Positions 32,258 through 40,784 of a stretch of 64,000 nucleotides of DNA are shown here, piece by piece. The position numbers and the translations under genes were made by a program. Numbering within the stretch: the first letter of the stretch is position 1; each line of letters starts with the position of its first letter. This stretch comes from Magnetofaba australis IT-1 (GTDB taxonomy: Bacteria > Pseudomonadota > Magnetococcia > Magnetococcales > Magnetococcaceae), in assembly GCF_002109495.1 (NCBI RefSeq), contig NZ_LVJN01000015.1, forward strand, positions 434,001 through 498,000, in the 5' to 3' direction. Below the pieces are notes generated by a model, which searched no databases, was not told where the DNA came from, and saw nothing but the letters and a program-made list of their open reading frames with translations.

Positions 32258-33114
32258 CGGTTGCGGCCAGCATCGCGATGCGGCATCCGCTGGAGCCGGT
32301 GGAGGCGCGCCGTGACGCCCTGTGGGCCGTCGGTGCGGCGCTGGCGCTGCATCTGGCGCTGGCCACAGCGCTGCTGCTGGGCGTACGCGCGCCGACGCCG
32401 CCAGTCACATTACAGAGTTTTCAGGTGGTGATTCTGCCCGAGGCGGAGGCGCCGCCCGAGGTTGCACAAACGGAGCCCGCGCCGCCGGAGCCAGTTGCCG
32501 AGCCGGAGCCCGCGCCGGAGGAGCCCGTTGCTGAAGCGGAGCCTGCGCGGGAGGAGCTCGTTGCTGAAGCGGAGCCCGCGCCGCCGCAACCCATTGTCGC
32601 GCCGGAGCCGCCGCCGGAACCCGCTTTGGAGCCGGAGTCGGCTCCTGTGGTGAATACAACCCGCGCCGCGCCTGCGCCACAGCGCCGCAAACTTGCGCCG
32701 CCCCGCAAACAAGTCAAGTTGGTCGCTGCGCCGCCAAAACAGCCCGCGCCGACCCCGCCCAGCCAGTCAGTGGCGACGCCCCCTCGCGCCGCCTCGGCGT
32801 CGACCACTGAGGCCGTCGCTGCGCCGCCGCGTTTTACGCCGCCGGTGGGCCATGCGGGCTATCTGGACAATCCGCCGCCGCAATACCCGGTGCTGGCGCG
32901 CCGCCGGGGGTTGCAGGGGCGGGTGCTGCTGCGCGTGGATGTGGGACGCACGGGAGAGGTGCGCAGCGTGCGCGTCAAACAGGGCTCCGGCCATGCGGTG
33001 CTGGATCGGGCCGCCCGCGCCACCGTGCTGGGGTGGCGCTTTCGTCCCGCCACCCGCAATGGCGCGGCGGTGGTGGCGCAGGTGGATGTGCCGATTCGAT
33101 TCGTTCTGCAATAA
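32254..33114 (+). CDS. tonB: TonB energy transducer
   Basis: This 286-residue protein has one N-terminal membrane helix (about 25-43), a long Pro/Glu/Ala-rich periplasmic linker (about 60-195) and a C-terminal TonB domain (about 200-286; YPVLARRRGLQGRVLLRVDV, SGHAVLDRAARATVLGWRF). It carries proton-motive energy from ExbBD to the outer-membrane receptor. GTG 32254 overlaps the previous stop by GTGA. The linker includes three 33-base DNA repeats. The RRxxL-type YPxxARRxGLQG motif is canonical. Confidence 0.93.
   Translation: MTVAASIAMRHPLEPVEARRDALWAVGAALALHLALATALLLGVRAPTPPVTLQSFQVVILPEAEAPPEVAQTEPAPPEPVAEPEPAPEEPVAEAEPAREELVAEAEPAPPQPIVAPEPPPEPALEPESAPVVNTTRAAPAPQRRKLAPPRKQVKLVAAPPKQPAPTPPSQSVATPPRAASASTTEAVAAPPRFTPPVGHAGYLDNPPPQYPVLARRRGLQGRVLLRVDVGRTGEVRSVRVKQGSGHAVLDRAARATVLGWRFRPATRNGAAVVAQVDVPIRFVLQ
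32485..32583 (+). repeat. Three tandem 33-base repeats in tonB
   Basis: Units 32485-32517, 32518-32550 and 32551-32583 encode variants of the 11-residue PEEPVAEAEPA motif in the periplasmic linker. The last two differ at only a few bases. Length change by slippage would keep the frame. Confidence 0.7.
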
Positions 33115-33126
33115 GGGGAAGAGGCG

Positions 33127-33717
33127 ATGATGTGGTTGAATTGGTGGCAGGACGCCGATTGGATTGTGCGCGGCGTATTCCTGTTGTTGATTACGCTGTC
33201 GGCGGTGAGCTGGAGCGTGCTGACGGCGCGGGCGCTGCGTTTCGCCCGTGTGTTGGAGCGCGAACGGGGCCTGCTCGACGCGCTGCGCGATGTGGTCGCC
33301 TCCACCTCCATCAACACCCCCTCCACCCGGCTGCTCACCCAACGCGATCTCTATCATGCGCTCTCCGCCGAGGGGCGTGAGGCGCTGCGCGGGCAGACGT
33401 TGCGCGAGATCCGTCTGGAACTGGAGAACGGCCTGACCATTCTGGCCACCATCGGCAACGCCGCCCCCTTCATCGGCCTGTTCGGCACCGTGTGGGGCAT
33501 CATGAACGCGCTGCACGGTCTGGGCGGCGCGGCGCTGAATATGGAGATGGTCACCGGCCCGGTGGCCGAGGCGCTGGTGGCCACCGCCGCCGGTCTGTTC
33601 GTCGCCGTGCCCGCGGTGGCGGGGTACAACTATCTGGTGCGCAAGCTGCGCCATGTGATGGGGGCGGTCGAACGCAACGCGCTGTGGATGACCGAACCGG
33701 AACTGGGAGAGTTGTAA
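33127..33717 (+). CDS. exbB: ExbB proton-channel subunit
   Basis: This 196-residue MotA/TolQ/ExbB-family protein has three membrane helices. The family motif GNAAPFIGLFGTVWGIMNAL is followed by the third helix, VATAAGLFVAVPAVAGYNYL. It forms the proton channel that powers TonB. It lies 12 bases after tonB with a GGGGAAGAGG ribosome site, and three bases before exbD. Confidence 0.95.
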   Translation: MMWLNWWQDADWIVRGVFLLLITLSAVSWSVLTARALRFARVLERERGLLDALRDVVASTSINTPSTRLLTQRDLYHALSAEGREALRGQTLREIRLELENGLTILATIGNAAPFIGLFGTVWGIMNALHGLGGAALNMEMVTGPVAEALVATAAGLFVAVPAVAGYNYLVRKLRHVMGAVERNALWMTEPELGEL

Positions 33718-33719
33718 CC

Positions 33720-34136
33720 ATGGCGGGCTCCTCTTCATCCGGCGGCGGCGACTTCGATGCGCCGCTGGCGGAAATCAATGTCACCCCGTTGGTGGATGTG
33801 ATGCTGGTGCTGTTGGTGATCTTCATCGTCGCCGCGCCGCTCATGGCGCAGGCGCTCAAGGTTGATCTGCCCCGCGCCGCCGCTCCCAGCGACGCCGAAC
33901 CCCATGTGATTGCGCTGGTGGCCAAGGCCGATGGCGTCACCCTGCTCGATGACGTCGTGATCGAGTCCGAGGCATTGGAAGCGGCCCTGAAGGCGCGCTT
34001 TGCCGACAACCCGCAGGCGGTGCTGCGCCTGGGCGCCGATGCCGCCATCGCCTATGAAGAGGTCGCGCGTCTGCTCTCCATAGCGCAGCGCGCGGGTATT
34101 CGCCGTATCGCCTTCGCCACCCGCGCCGCGCCGTAA
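33720..34136 (+). CDS. exbD: ExbD proton-channel subunit
   Basis: This 138-residue protein has a cytoplasmic N-terminus, one membrane helix (TPLVDVMLVLLVIFIVAAPL, with the proton-carrying Asp) and a periplasmic ExbD domain. PLAEINVTPLVDVMLVLLV is the family signature. It is the last gene of the receptor-redox-TonB-ExbBD operon. Confidence 0.95.
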   Translation: MAGSSSSGGGDFDAPLAEINVTPLVDVMLVLLVIFIVAAPLMAQALKVDLPRAAAPSDAEPHVIALVAKADGVTLLDDVVIESEALEAALKARFADNPQAVLRLGADAAIAYEEVARLLSIAQRAGIRRIAFATRAAP

Positions 34137-34240
34137 ATCTTTCCCCGCCCTCTCTGTTTCCCGTTTGTTCAGCCCACGCCCAGCGCGCCGTGAAGCGTTG
34201 TGACATCTGCTGTTGCCGTGCGCTTGAGCACGACTGAGCG

Positions 34241-34266
34241 CGGTTTCGCCATTTCAGGCGAAATCG
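34241..34266. terminator. Hairpin after exbD
   Basis: CGGTTTCGCC (34241-34250) pairs with GGCGAAATCG (34257-34266) with one G-T wobble around ATTTCA. There is no strong T run. It may end the tonB-exbBD operon. The rest of the 300-base gap 34137-34436 shows no gene. Confidence 0.4.
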
Positions 34267-34436
34267 TTGTGGATTCACTCGCTTCATGTTTGCTTAAAGC
34301 GATTTGAATTTACGCGCCCGGGGAGTATGCTGGTGACATCGTTGCGCCGACTGGATCCGCGGAAGCTCTCCCCATGGGAGCGCATGGGAGAGGAATGGCG
34401 CAGCCCTCTCTGTCGCCTGGAAGGTACCGTTCGGGA

Positions 34437-37400
34437 ATGAAAAATTCGCGCAACGTCTGGGAGATTCTGCTGCTGGCCGCCGTCTATTTCGTCACCGCGC
34501 GATTGGGACAGCAGTTGGCGATTCCCCCAGGCAACGTGACGCCAGTGTGGTTGCCGTCGGGCATCTGCCTGGCGTGGTTGCTGGTGCGCGGCGTCCAGCT
34601 CTGGCCTGGCGTGTTTCTGGGCGCCTTTCTGGGCAATGCGTGGGCCTATTTTGACGCCAGCTCCGCCTCTTTGATGCTGCGCGCGCTGCTGGCCGGCGGC
34701 GCCAATGGCGTGGGCGACGTCATCGCCATCGCTGGCGCGGCGTGGGCGTTGAGCCATCTGACCGACGCCTCCCGCCTGTTTGACGACGCCAAGAACACCA
34801 CGGCGTTTCTCCTCATCGGCGGCGTGGTCGGCTCCTTTTTTAGCGCGTTGTTGGGGATCTCCGGTCTCACCATCAGTGGCTTTTTGGCGCCGGAGCATCT
34901 GATCTTCCCCTTCTTGACCTGGTGGACCGGCGACGCCATGGGGGTGGTGTTTTTCACCCCCATCATCTTGGAGTTGGCGCAGTGCAAAAGCGTGCGCGCT
35001 CTGCGGCCGACCGTCGAGGCCTTCCTGCAGACGGGACTGTTTGTCCTGTTGGGCGGGATCGCCTTCTTCCACCCGGAGGTTGCGCCGCCTGCGTCGCTGC
35101 TGCTGGCGTTGGCGCCATTGCTGATTTGGAGCGTGTTTCGCTTCTCCCAAGCGGTGCTGTTTGGTCAGTTGTTGCTGCTGGCGTCAATCGCAATCATAGC
35201 CACCGCCATGGGGCGCGGTCCGCTGTTGATCGCCGATGACCTGACCGCGTCGTTGATCCACCTGCAGGCGTTTCTCGGCGCCATGGCGCTGTCGGTCTTC
35301 TATCTGAACAGCCTGAATCGCGAACTCCAGGCGGCAAACAGCGGGTTGGAACGCAAAATTGTTGAGCGCACCCAGGAGCTGCAGGAGGCGAATCGACGGT
35401 TGCGCCATGAGGTGGCTGAGCGTCAGCAGGCTGAAGCCTCTCTGAATGAGAGTCGCCAAGAGTTGCTGGAGGCGCAGGAGATCGCCCATGTGGGCAACTG
35501 GATCTGGCGCATCGAAGATGGCTCATTGAGCTGGACAGATGAAATTTATCGCATCTTTGGCTTTGCGCCGCAGGCCATAGAGCCAACCTACGCGGCGTTT
35601 TTGCAAGCAGTGCACCCCGATGATCGCGAGCGGGTGGAGGCGGCGGTTAAGGCTGCTCTGGATGATCCGGACGTCGCCTATGGGGTGGAGCATCGCATCG
35701 TGCGTCCAGATGGCGAAGTGCGCGTGGTCAACGAGTTGGGGCGCATCGAGCGCGATGCCGCCGGGCGCGCGGTGCTGATGATCGGCGCGGTGCAGGACAT
35801 CACCGAGCGCACGGCCCTGGAGGACGCCCTGCGACAGTCGGCGGTGGAGTGGAGCGCCGCCATGGACGCCTATCCAGACGCCATTTATCTGCTGGATGAG
35901 ACCCGTCATCTGCGGCGCGCCAACCAGGCGTTTTTTCAGATGCTGCGCATGACGCCAGAGCAGGCGGTTGGCGAACATATCGCTACGCTGATGCACCCGC
36001 AGGGAGAAGAGCGCCCATGTCCGGTGTGCCAGGCGCAGTTGGATCTGCGCGACGCCGTCATCACCATGGAGTCCGAGCATCCCAACAATCCGACTGGTCG
36101 CCCGATAGAGATCACCGTTACGGTGGTGCGGGACGCCGCTGGCGCAGTCAGCGGCATACTGATGAATCTGCACGATCTGACCGAGTCGCGCCGGGCGCAG
36201 CAGAGCCTCATAGAGAGTGAAGAGCGTTTTCGCACCGTGTTTGAGCAGGCCGCCGTGGGCATCGGCCACGTGGCGCCGGACGGTCGCTGGCTGCGGGTGA
36301 ACAATAAATTGTGTCAGATTGTCGGTTACGCCCGAGAGGAGTTGCTGCAACTGAGTTTTCAGGAGATCACCCACCCCGACGATCTGAATACGGATATTGA
36401 GCTGGTGCAGCAGATGCTGCAGCGCAAGATCGAGCACTACACGCTGGAGAAACGCTATATCGCCAAAGATGGACGCACCATTTGGGTCAATTTGACGGTG
36501 GCGTTGGTGTTCAAGAAGGGTGGCGAGCCAGACTACTTCATCTCGGTGGTGGAGGACATCAGCCAACGCAAACGCGCCGAGGCGCAGCTGTTGGAGAGCG
36601 AAACGCGCTTCCGCTCGCTGTTCCGCTCCATGAACGAGGGCGGCGCTTTGCACGAGTTGGTGTTGGACGCCTCCGGTCAAGCGGTGGACTATCGGATTTT
36701 GGAGGTCAACGCCGCCTACAGCGAGATTCTGGGCATTGCGAAAGAGCAGGTGGAAGGGCGTTTGGCCACACAGGTGTACGGCGTCCCAGAAGCGCCCTAT
36801 CTGGCGGTCTATCAAGAGGTGGTGGAGAGTGGCCAGAGCCAGCGTTTTGATGCGGAATTTGCGCCGTTGCAGCGCAGCTTTGAGATTTCAGCCTTCTCGC
36901 CAGGGGAGAACCAGTTCGCCACGGTGTTTACCGATATCACCGAACGTAAAGAAGCCGAGCGCAAGCTCAACGCAGCGTTGGGTGATCTGGAGCGCGAACG
37001 CACCTTCTTGAAATCGTTGATTCAGAGCCTGCCGGACCTGGTGTGGATGAAGGATCCCGACGGGGTCTATCTGATGTGCAACCCCTCGTTTGAACGCCTG
37101 TACGGCGCCAAAGAGGCGCAGATTGTCGGCAAAACCGACTATGACTTCGTGGAGGCGGAGTTGGCGGACTTCTTCCGCCGACACGATCTGCGCGCCATTG
37201 AGAACGATGCCCCCTCCCGCAATGAGGAGTGGCTGACCTTTGCCGTGGGTGGCGCGCGGGCGCTGATGGAGACCACCAAAACCCCGGTGCGCGACCGCCA
37301 TGGCGCGGTGATCGGCGTGCTGGGCATTGGTCACGATATTACCGAGAAAAAGCAGGCGGAGGTCGATCTGATTGAAGCCAAGGAGCGCGCCGAAGCCGCC

Positions 37401-38537
37401 AATCTGGCCAAAAGCGAATTCCTCGCCACCATGAGCCATGAGATTCGCACTCCCATGAACGTCATTGTGGGGCTATCCGACGTGCTTCTGGAGACGGTCA
37501 CGGATGCGGAGCAGCGCAAGCATCTGGGGCGCTTGCAAAAGGCCAATAAAAGCTTGCTGGATCTGGTGGATGCGATTCTGGATCTGAGCCGCATCGAGGC
37601 CGGGCGCATCACCCTGAAGTCGGCGCCCGCCAACCTGGCCCACATGATCGAAGAGACCGTGAGCATGATGAGCGTGGTGGCCGAGCAGAAGGGGCTGCGG
37701 CTGGAGGCGGAGATCGCCGCGGGTGCGGACCGGTGGGGGTTGCACGATGAAAAACGTCTGCGTCAGATTCTGATCAATCTGATCGGCAATGCGGTCAAAT
37801 TCACCGAATCCGGGCGGGTGAGCGTGAGTCTGGTCATGGAGCAGGAAGCAGGCGCGCCCGCGCTGCGCTTGTGTGTGCGCGATACCGGAATCGGCATCGG
37901 GCCGCAGAATTGCGAATCGATTTTTGAGAAATTCACCCAAGTAGACTCCAGTTACGCGCGGCGCTACAGCGGCGTTGGACTGGGGTTGGCCATCACCCAC
38001 AAGATCATCGACGCCATGGGTGGGCGCATCTGGGTGGAGAGCGCATTGAATGAGGGCAGCGCATTCTTTGTGGCGCTGCCGTTTGAGCCTGCGAAGCCGC
38101 CGCAAGAGGATGCCCCTGCGTCGGCTTCGGATGCCGCCGCAAACGCTGCTCCACGCGCGTTGCGGATTCTGCTGGCGGAGGACTCCGAAGACAACCAGCT
38201 GCTGATTCGCACCTATCTGAAGCCAACGTCGCATCAGTTGACAGTGGTGATGAATGGCGCCCAGGCGGTGGCGACGGCGTGCGCGGAAACCTTCGACATC
38301 ATCTTGATGGATATTCAGATGCCGATTATGGACGGCTACGAAGCGACGCGCAGAATCCGCGCCGATCAGCAAGAGCATGGCAAACCGCACACGCCCATCG
38401 TGGCGCTGACCGCCCACGCGTTGGAAGAGGATGCGGTGAAGAGTTTGGCCGCCGGGTGTGACGGGCATCTGACCAAACCTATTCGCAAAGCCAAGCTTCT
38501 GGGCGCGGTGGAAAGTATTGTGGCGGGCGCGATGTAG
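34437..38537 (+). CDS. MASE1 multi-PAS hybrid sensor histidine kinase
   Basis: This 1366-residue protein has an N-terminal MASE1 membrane sensor domain (about 5-285, eight or so helices; [19 protein letters not shown]) and a coiled coil. Five PAS domains lie between about 330 and 970, each ending in a DIT/DLTE-like motif. HisKA has His1001 in [10 protein letters not shown]. The ATPase domain has [18 protein letters not shown] and [18 protein letters not shown]. The C-terminal receiver has Asp1292 (LMDIQMPI). MASE1 occurs in kinases and cyclic-di-GMP enzymes; its signal is unknown. ATG 34437 is chosen because the membrane domain starts at once; ATG 34395 with GGAGAGGA is an alternative. It is separate from, but close to, the EPS operon downstream. 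Confidence 0.92.
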   Translation: MKNSRNVWEILLLAAVYFVTARLGQQLAIPPGNVTPVWLPSGICLAWLLVRGVQLWPGVFLGAFLGNAWAYFDASSASLMLRALLAGGANGVGDVIAIAGAAWALSHLTDASRLFDDAKNTTAFLLIGGVVGSFFSALLGISGLTISGFLAPEHLIFPFLTWWTGDAMGVVFFTPIILELAQCKSVRALRPTVEAFLQTGLFVLLGGIAFFHPEVAPPASLLLALAPLLIWSVFRFSQAVLFGQLLLLASIAIIATAMGRGPLLIADDLTASLIHLQAFLGAMALSVFYLNSLNRELQAANSGLERKIVERTQELQEANRRLRHEVAERQQAEASLNESRQELLEAQEIAHVGNWIWRIEDGSLSWTDEIYRIFGFAPQAIEPTYAAFLQAVHPDDRERVEAAVKAALDDPDVAYGVEHRIVRPDGEVRVVNELGRIERDAAGRAVLMIGAVQDITERTALEDALRQSAVEWSAAMDAYPDAIYLLDETRHLRRANQAFFQMLRMTPEQAVGEHIATLMHPQGEERPCPVCQAQLDLRDAVITMESEHPNNPTGRPIEITVTVVRDAAGAVSGILMNLHDLTESRRAQQSLIESEERFRTVFEQAAVGIGHVAPDGRWLRVNNKLCQIVGYAREELLQLSFQEITHPDDLNTDIELVQQMLQRKIEHYTLEKRYIAKDGRTIWVNLTVALVFKKGGEPDYFISVVEDISQRKRAEAQLLESETRFRSLFRSMNEGGALHELVLDASGQAVDYRILEVNAAYSEILGIAKEQVEGRLATQVYGVPEAPYLAVYQEVVESGQSQRFDAEFAPLQRSFEISAFSPGENQFATVFTDITERKEAERKLNAALGDLERERTFLKSLIQSLPDLVWMKDPDGVYLMCNPSFERLYGAKEAQIVGKTDYDFVEAELADFFRRHDLRAIENDAPSRNEEWLTFAVGGARALMETTKTPVRDRHGAVIGVLGIGHDITEKKQAEVDLIEAKERAEAANLAKSEFLATMSHEIRTPMNVIVGLSDVLLETVTDAEQRKHLGRLQKANKSLLDLVDAILDLSRIEAGRITLKSAPANLAHMIEETVSMMSVVAEQKGLRLEAEIAAGADRWGLHDEKRLRQILINLIGNAVKFTESGRVSVSLVMEQEAGAPALRLCVRDTGIGIGPQNCESIFEKFTQVDSSYARRYSGVGLGLAITHKIIDAMGGRIWVESALNEGSAFFVALPFEPAKPPQEDAPASASDAAANAAPRALRILLAEDSEDNQLLIRTYLKPTSHQLTVVMNGAQAVATACAETFDIILMDIQMPIMDGYEATRRIRADQQEHGKPHTPIVALTAHALEEDAVKSLAAGCDGHLTKPIRKAKLLGAVESIVAGAM

Positions 38538-38769
38538 AGAAAAAAACACGCCACGCGCACAGCCGCGTGACGACGGTGTGGCGAAATCTGCGATGAATCT
38601 TTCGCCAAGTCGTCCAGGGGATGCCCTTTTTTATTGTCGCCAGCTTGACTTGCTATGGAATGTGTGGAATTTTTTGAGGGTGCATTAGTGTACGCTTAAT
38701 TTTCTTCAAGTCTCCGCCCAATCGAGAGAGCCCGCTTTCAGAGCGCTGGTGTGAGCACGGGGATTCCCG
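38538..38769. other. Leader region of the exopolysaccharide operon
   Basis: No gene is seen. A small hairpin, CACGCG/CGCGTG (38552-38557 with 38564-38569), follows the kinase gene. TTGACT (38645-38650) is a good -35, but the -10 at 17 bases (AATTTT) is poor, so the promoter is only tentative. The stretch 38630-38710 is AT-rich compared with its surroundings, as promoter regions often are. Confidence 0.3.
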
Positions 38770-39516
38770 GTGTTGCGTCAGGCGTTGTTGAGCACGCACG
38801 GGGTGGCGGTCGAAAGGCAAAGTCAGATGGGCAATTCCACCGCATCGGCTGCTCCCGGCCATCTGGTCGGTCCCATGCGCTCCTGGTTGCGCCGCAGCCA
38901 AGGCGCGCTGGCTGGGGTGAAGGCTAGCCTGCGCTCGGTGTCGCGGGAGGAGGAGACGCGTTCCGTATTGGTGGCCAGCAGCGTCTCCAAAGAGGGCGCT
39001 TCCACCACCGCCGTGAGTATGGCCTACGCCCTCGCCGCATTGGGTCGTTCACGCGTGCTGCTGGTGGATGGCAATTACGACGCCCCGCAACTGCACCAAC
39101 TCTTCAATCTTCCCATCGGCCCCGGCTTCTCCGATGTGGTGACCCGGGACGTCGACCCCCAGAGCGTGATTCACGCCAGCGAATTCAAAGGCCTGGATGT
39201 GATGACCAGCGGCTCGGCGCCGGATCGCTCGCTGGATGTGTTCGAATCCGATCAGTTTGATCCCGTCATCGACGCCCTCGAGCAATCCTATGACTACCTG
39301 ATCATGGATTGCGCGCCGTTTCTCAAAGCCTCGGATACGCTGCTGGCGGCGCAGAGCTTTGACGGCGTGATCCTCACCATTCGTTGTGAGTCCACCAAAC
39401 GCGAAGTGGTCAATCTGGTGCAGAGCAAGATCGCCAAAGTGGGCGGAGACGTGCTGGGCGTGGTGCTCAACCGGCGCCGTTTCTACCTGCCGCGCTTCCT
39501 CTATGGATGGCTGTAA
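38770..39516 (+). CDS. BY-kinase/CpsD-like EPS ATPase lacking the Walker A lysine
   Basis: This 248-residue MinD/ParA-type ATPase resembles the cytoplasmic domain of bacterial tyrosine kinases that control EPS chain length with a Wzz partner. Walker A' is VLLVDGNYDAP (Asp100) and Walker B is YDYLIMDCAPF. The P-loop reads SVSKEGASTT, with Ala77 where GK(S/T)TT normally has Lys. The usual Tyr-rich tail is missing; the end is RFYLPRFLYGWL with only two or three Tyr. It may be a degenerate or purely regulatory partner of the Wzz protein at 40785. GTG 38770 has GGGGA upstream; ATG 38827 is an alternative. It is the first gene of the EPS operon. Confidence 0.8.
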   Translation: MLRQALLSTHGVAVERQSQMGNSTASAAPGHLVGPMRSWLRRSQGALAGVKASLRSVSREEETRSVLVASSVSKEGASTTAVSMAYALAALGRSRVLLVDGNYDAPQLHQLFNLPIGPGFSDVVTRDVDPQSVIHASEFKGLDVMTSGSAPDRSLDVFESDQFDPVIDALEQSYDYLIMDCAPFLKASDTLLAAQSFDGVILTIRCESTKREVVNLVQSKIAKVGGDVLGVVLNRRRFYLPRFLYGWL

Positions 39517-39579
39517 CGTGGGCGCTTCCATCTCATTGCTGTGGCCTGAGGCGCTGTTGACGCGCAAAGGATCGAACGT

Positions 39580-40683
39580 GTGTCTGTGATGAAACTTCCT
39601 CTCTCCCTGTTCCGCCTCATTGGGCTCGGCGTCGCGTTGGTGTTGCTTGGCGGCTGCTTGGCGCGCGGTGAAGACAGCACGCTGTTCCAGACTTCGGCTG
39701 CGCGCGAAGCCAATGAGGAGACGCCCCACGAAATCACCTCGTTTAGCGTCGGCAATCACGATTTTCAGATCTTCTCGGACTATCAGATCGCTCCGGGCGA
39801 CCAGTTGGACGTGCTCTTCTCCATCCGCACCTGGGAGTTGGAGTCCGATTTCAAACTACACATCGGCGATCAGATCCACATCAAGTTTCCCAATGATCCG
39901 CATCTGAACGAAACGCAACGCATCCGCCCCGATGGCAACGTCACGCTGCCCTATATCGGCGACCATCTGGTGGCCCGAAAGTCGCCGGACGAGATTCGCG
40001 TGGAGCTGGAGAAGCGCTACAAGACCATTTTGCGCAACCCCGACGTCTATGTGGTGGTGGAGGAGTATCTGTCGCAGATCCGCGAGTTGAAAGTGGACCT
40101 GAAGACCTCGGCGCGGGGCCTGAGCCGCCTGGTGACGGTGCGGCCGGACGGCTACACCACCTTTCCCATGCTGGGCGATATGCGCGTGGCGGGCCGCACC
40201 GTGCCGGAGGTGGCCGAAGAGATGAACAAGAAGTACAACAAGATCAGCCCCAGCCTCTATGTGGACCTGTTCCTGGAGAGCCACGCCGGAGCGCAGATCT
40301 ACGTCATGGGCGAGGTCAACAACGCCGGCGCCCATGTGATCCGCAAGCCGGTGACGGTGATTGAGGCGCTGGCGCTGGCCGGCGGCGGCTCCACCAATGC
40401 GGTGCTCGACAATGTGATGGTGGCGCGCAAGCATCAAGGCCGCATGATCACCACCAGCGTCAATGTGCTCAAAGCGCTGCGTATGGATAAGGACAGCAAG
40501 TTCTTCTACTTGCAGCCCGACGACATCGTCTTTGTGCCCAAAACCGACATTTCGGTGTTTGCCCAGTTCATGACGCAGTTGCGCCAGACCTTCTGGTTCA
40601 ACGGCTGGGCGCTTGGGTTGGGTCAGAACCTCTCCAACGAAGGTCTGATCCGCACCAAATATCCTCAGCTTCAGCGTCAGTAA
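39580..40683 (+). CDS. wza: Wza-like outer-membrane polysaccharide export lipoprotein
   Basis: This 367-residue lipoprotein has a lipobox LVLLGGCLA and Poly_export/SLBB domains: YQIAPGDQLDVLF, IRPDGNVTLPYIGD, VTVRPDGYTTFPMLGDMRV and YVMGEVNNAGAHVIRKPVTV. It forms the outer-membrane channel through which the polymer leaves the cell. GTG 39580 has AGGA eight bases upstream; ATG 39589 is an alternative. It lies between the ATPase and the Wzz protein. Confidence 0.92.
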   Translation: MSVMKLPLSLFRLIGLGVALVLLGGCLARGEDSTLFQTSAAREANEETPHEITSFSVGNHDFQIFSDYQIAPGDQLDVLFSIRTWELESDFKLHIGDQIHIKFPNDPHLNETQRIRPDGNVTLPYIGDHLVARKSPDEIRVELEKRYKTILRNPDVYVVVEEYLSQIRELKVDLKTSARGLSRLVTVRPDGYTTFPMLGDMRVAGRTVPEVAEEMNKKYNKISPSLYVDLFLESHAGAQIYVMGEVNNAGAHVIRKPVTVIEALALAGGGSTNAVLDNVMVARKHQGRMITTSVNVLKALRMDKDSKFFYLQPDDIVFVPKTDISVFAQFMTQLRQTFWFNGWALGLGQNLSNEGLIRTKYPQLQRQ

Positions 40684-40784
40684 TCTGAATGCGGGATCGT
40701 AGCTAAGACTCCAATCGCCCCACCGGCGGCCTGAACATGGCCGCCGTGTGCGGGCGCGGCAAGCGTGTTAAGGAGAGCCGGATC

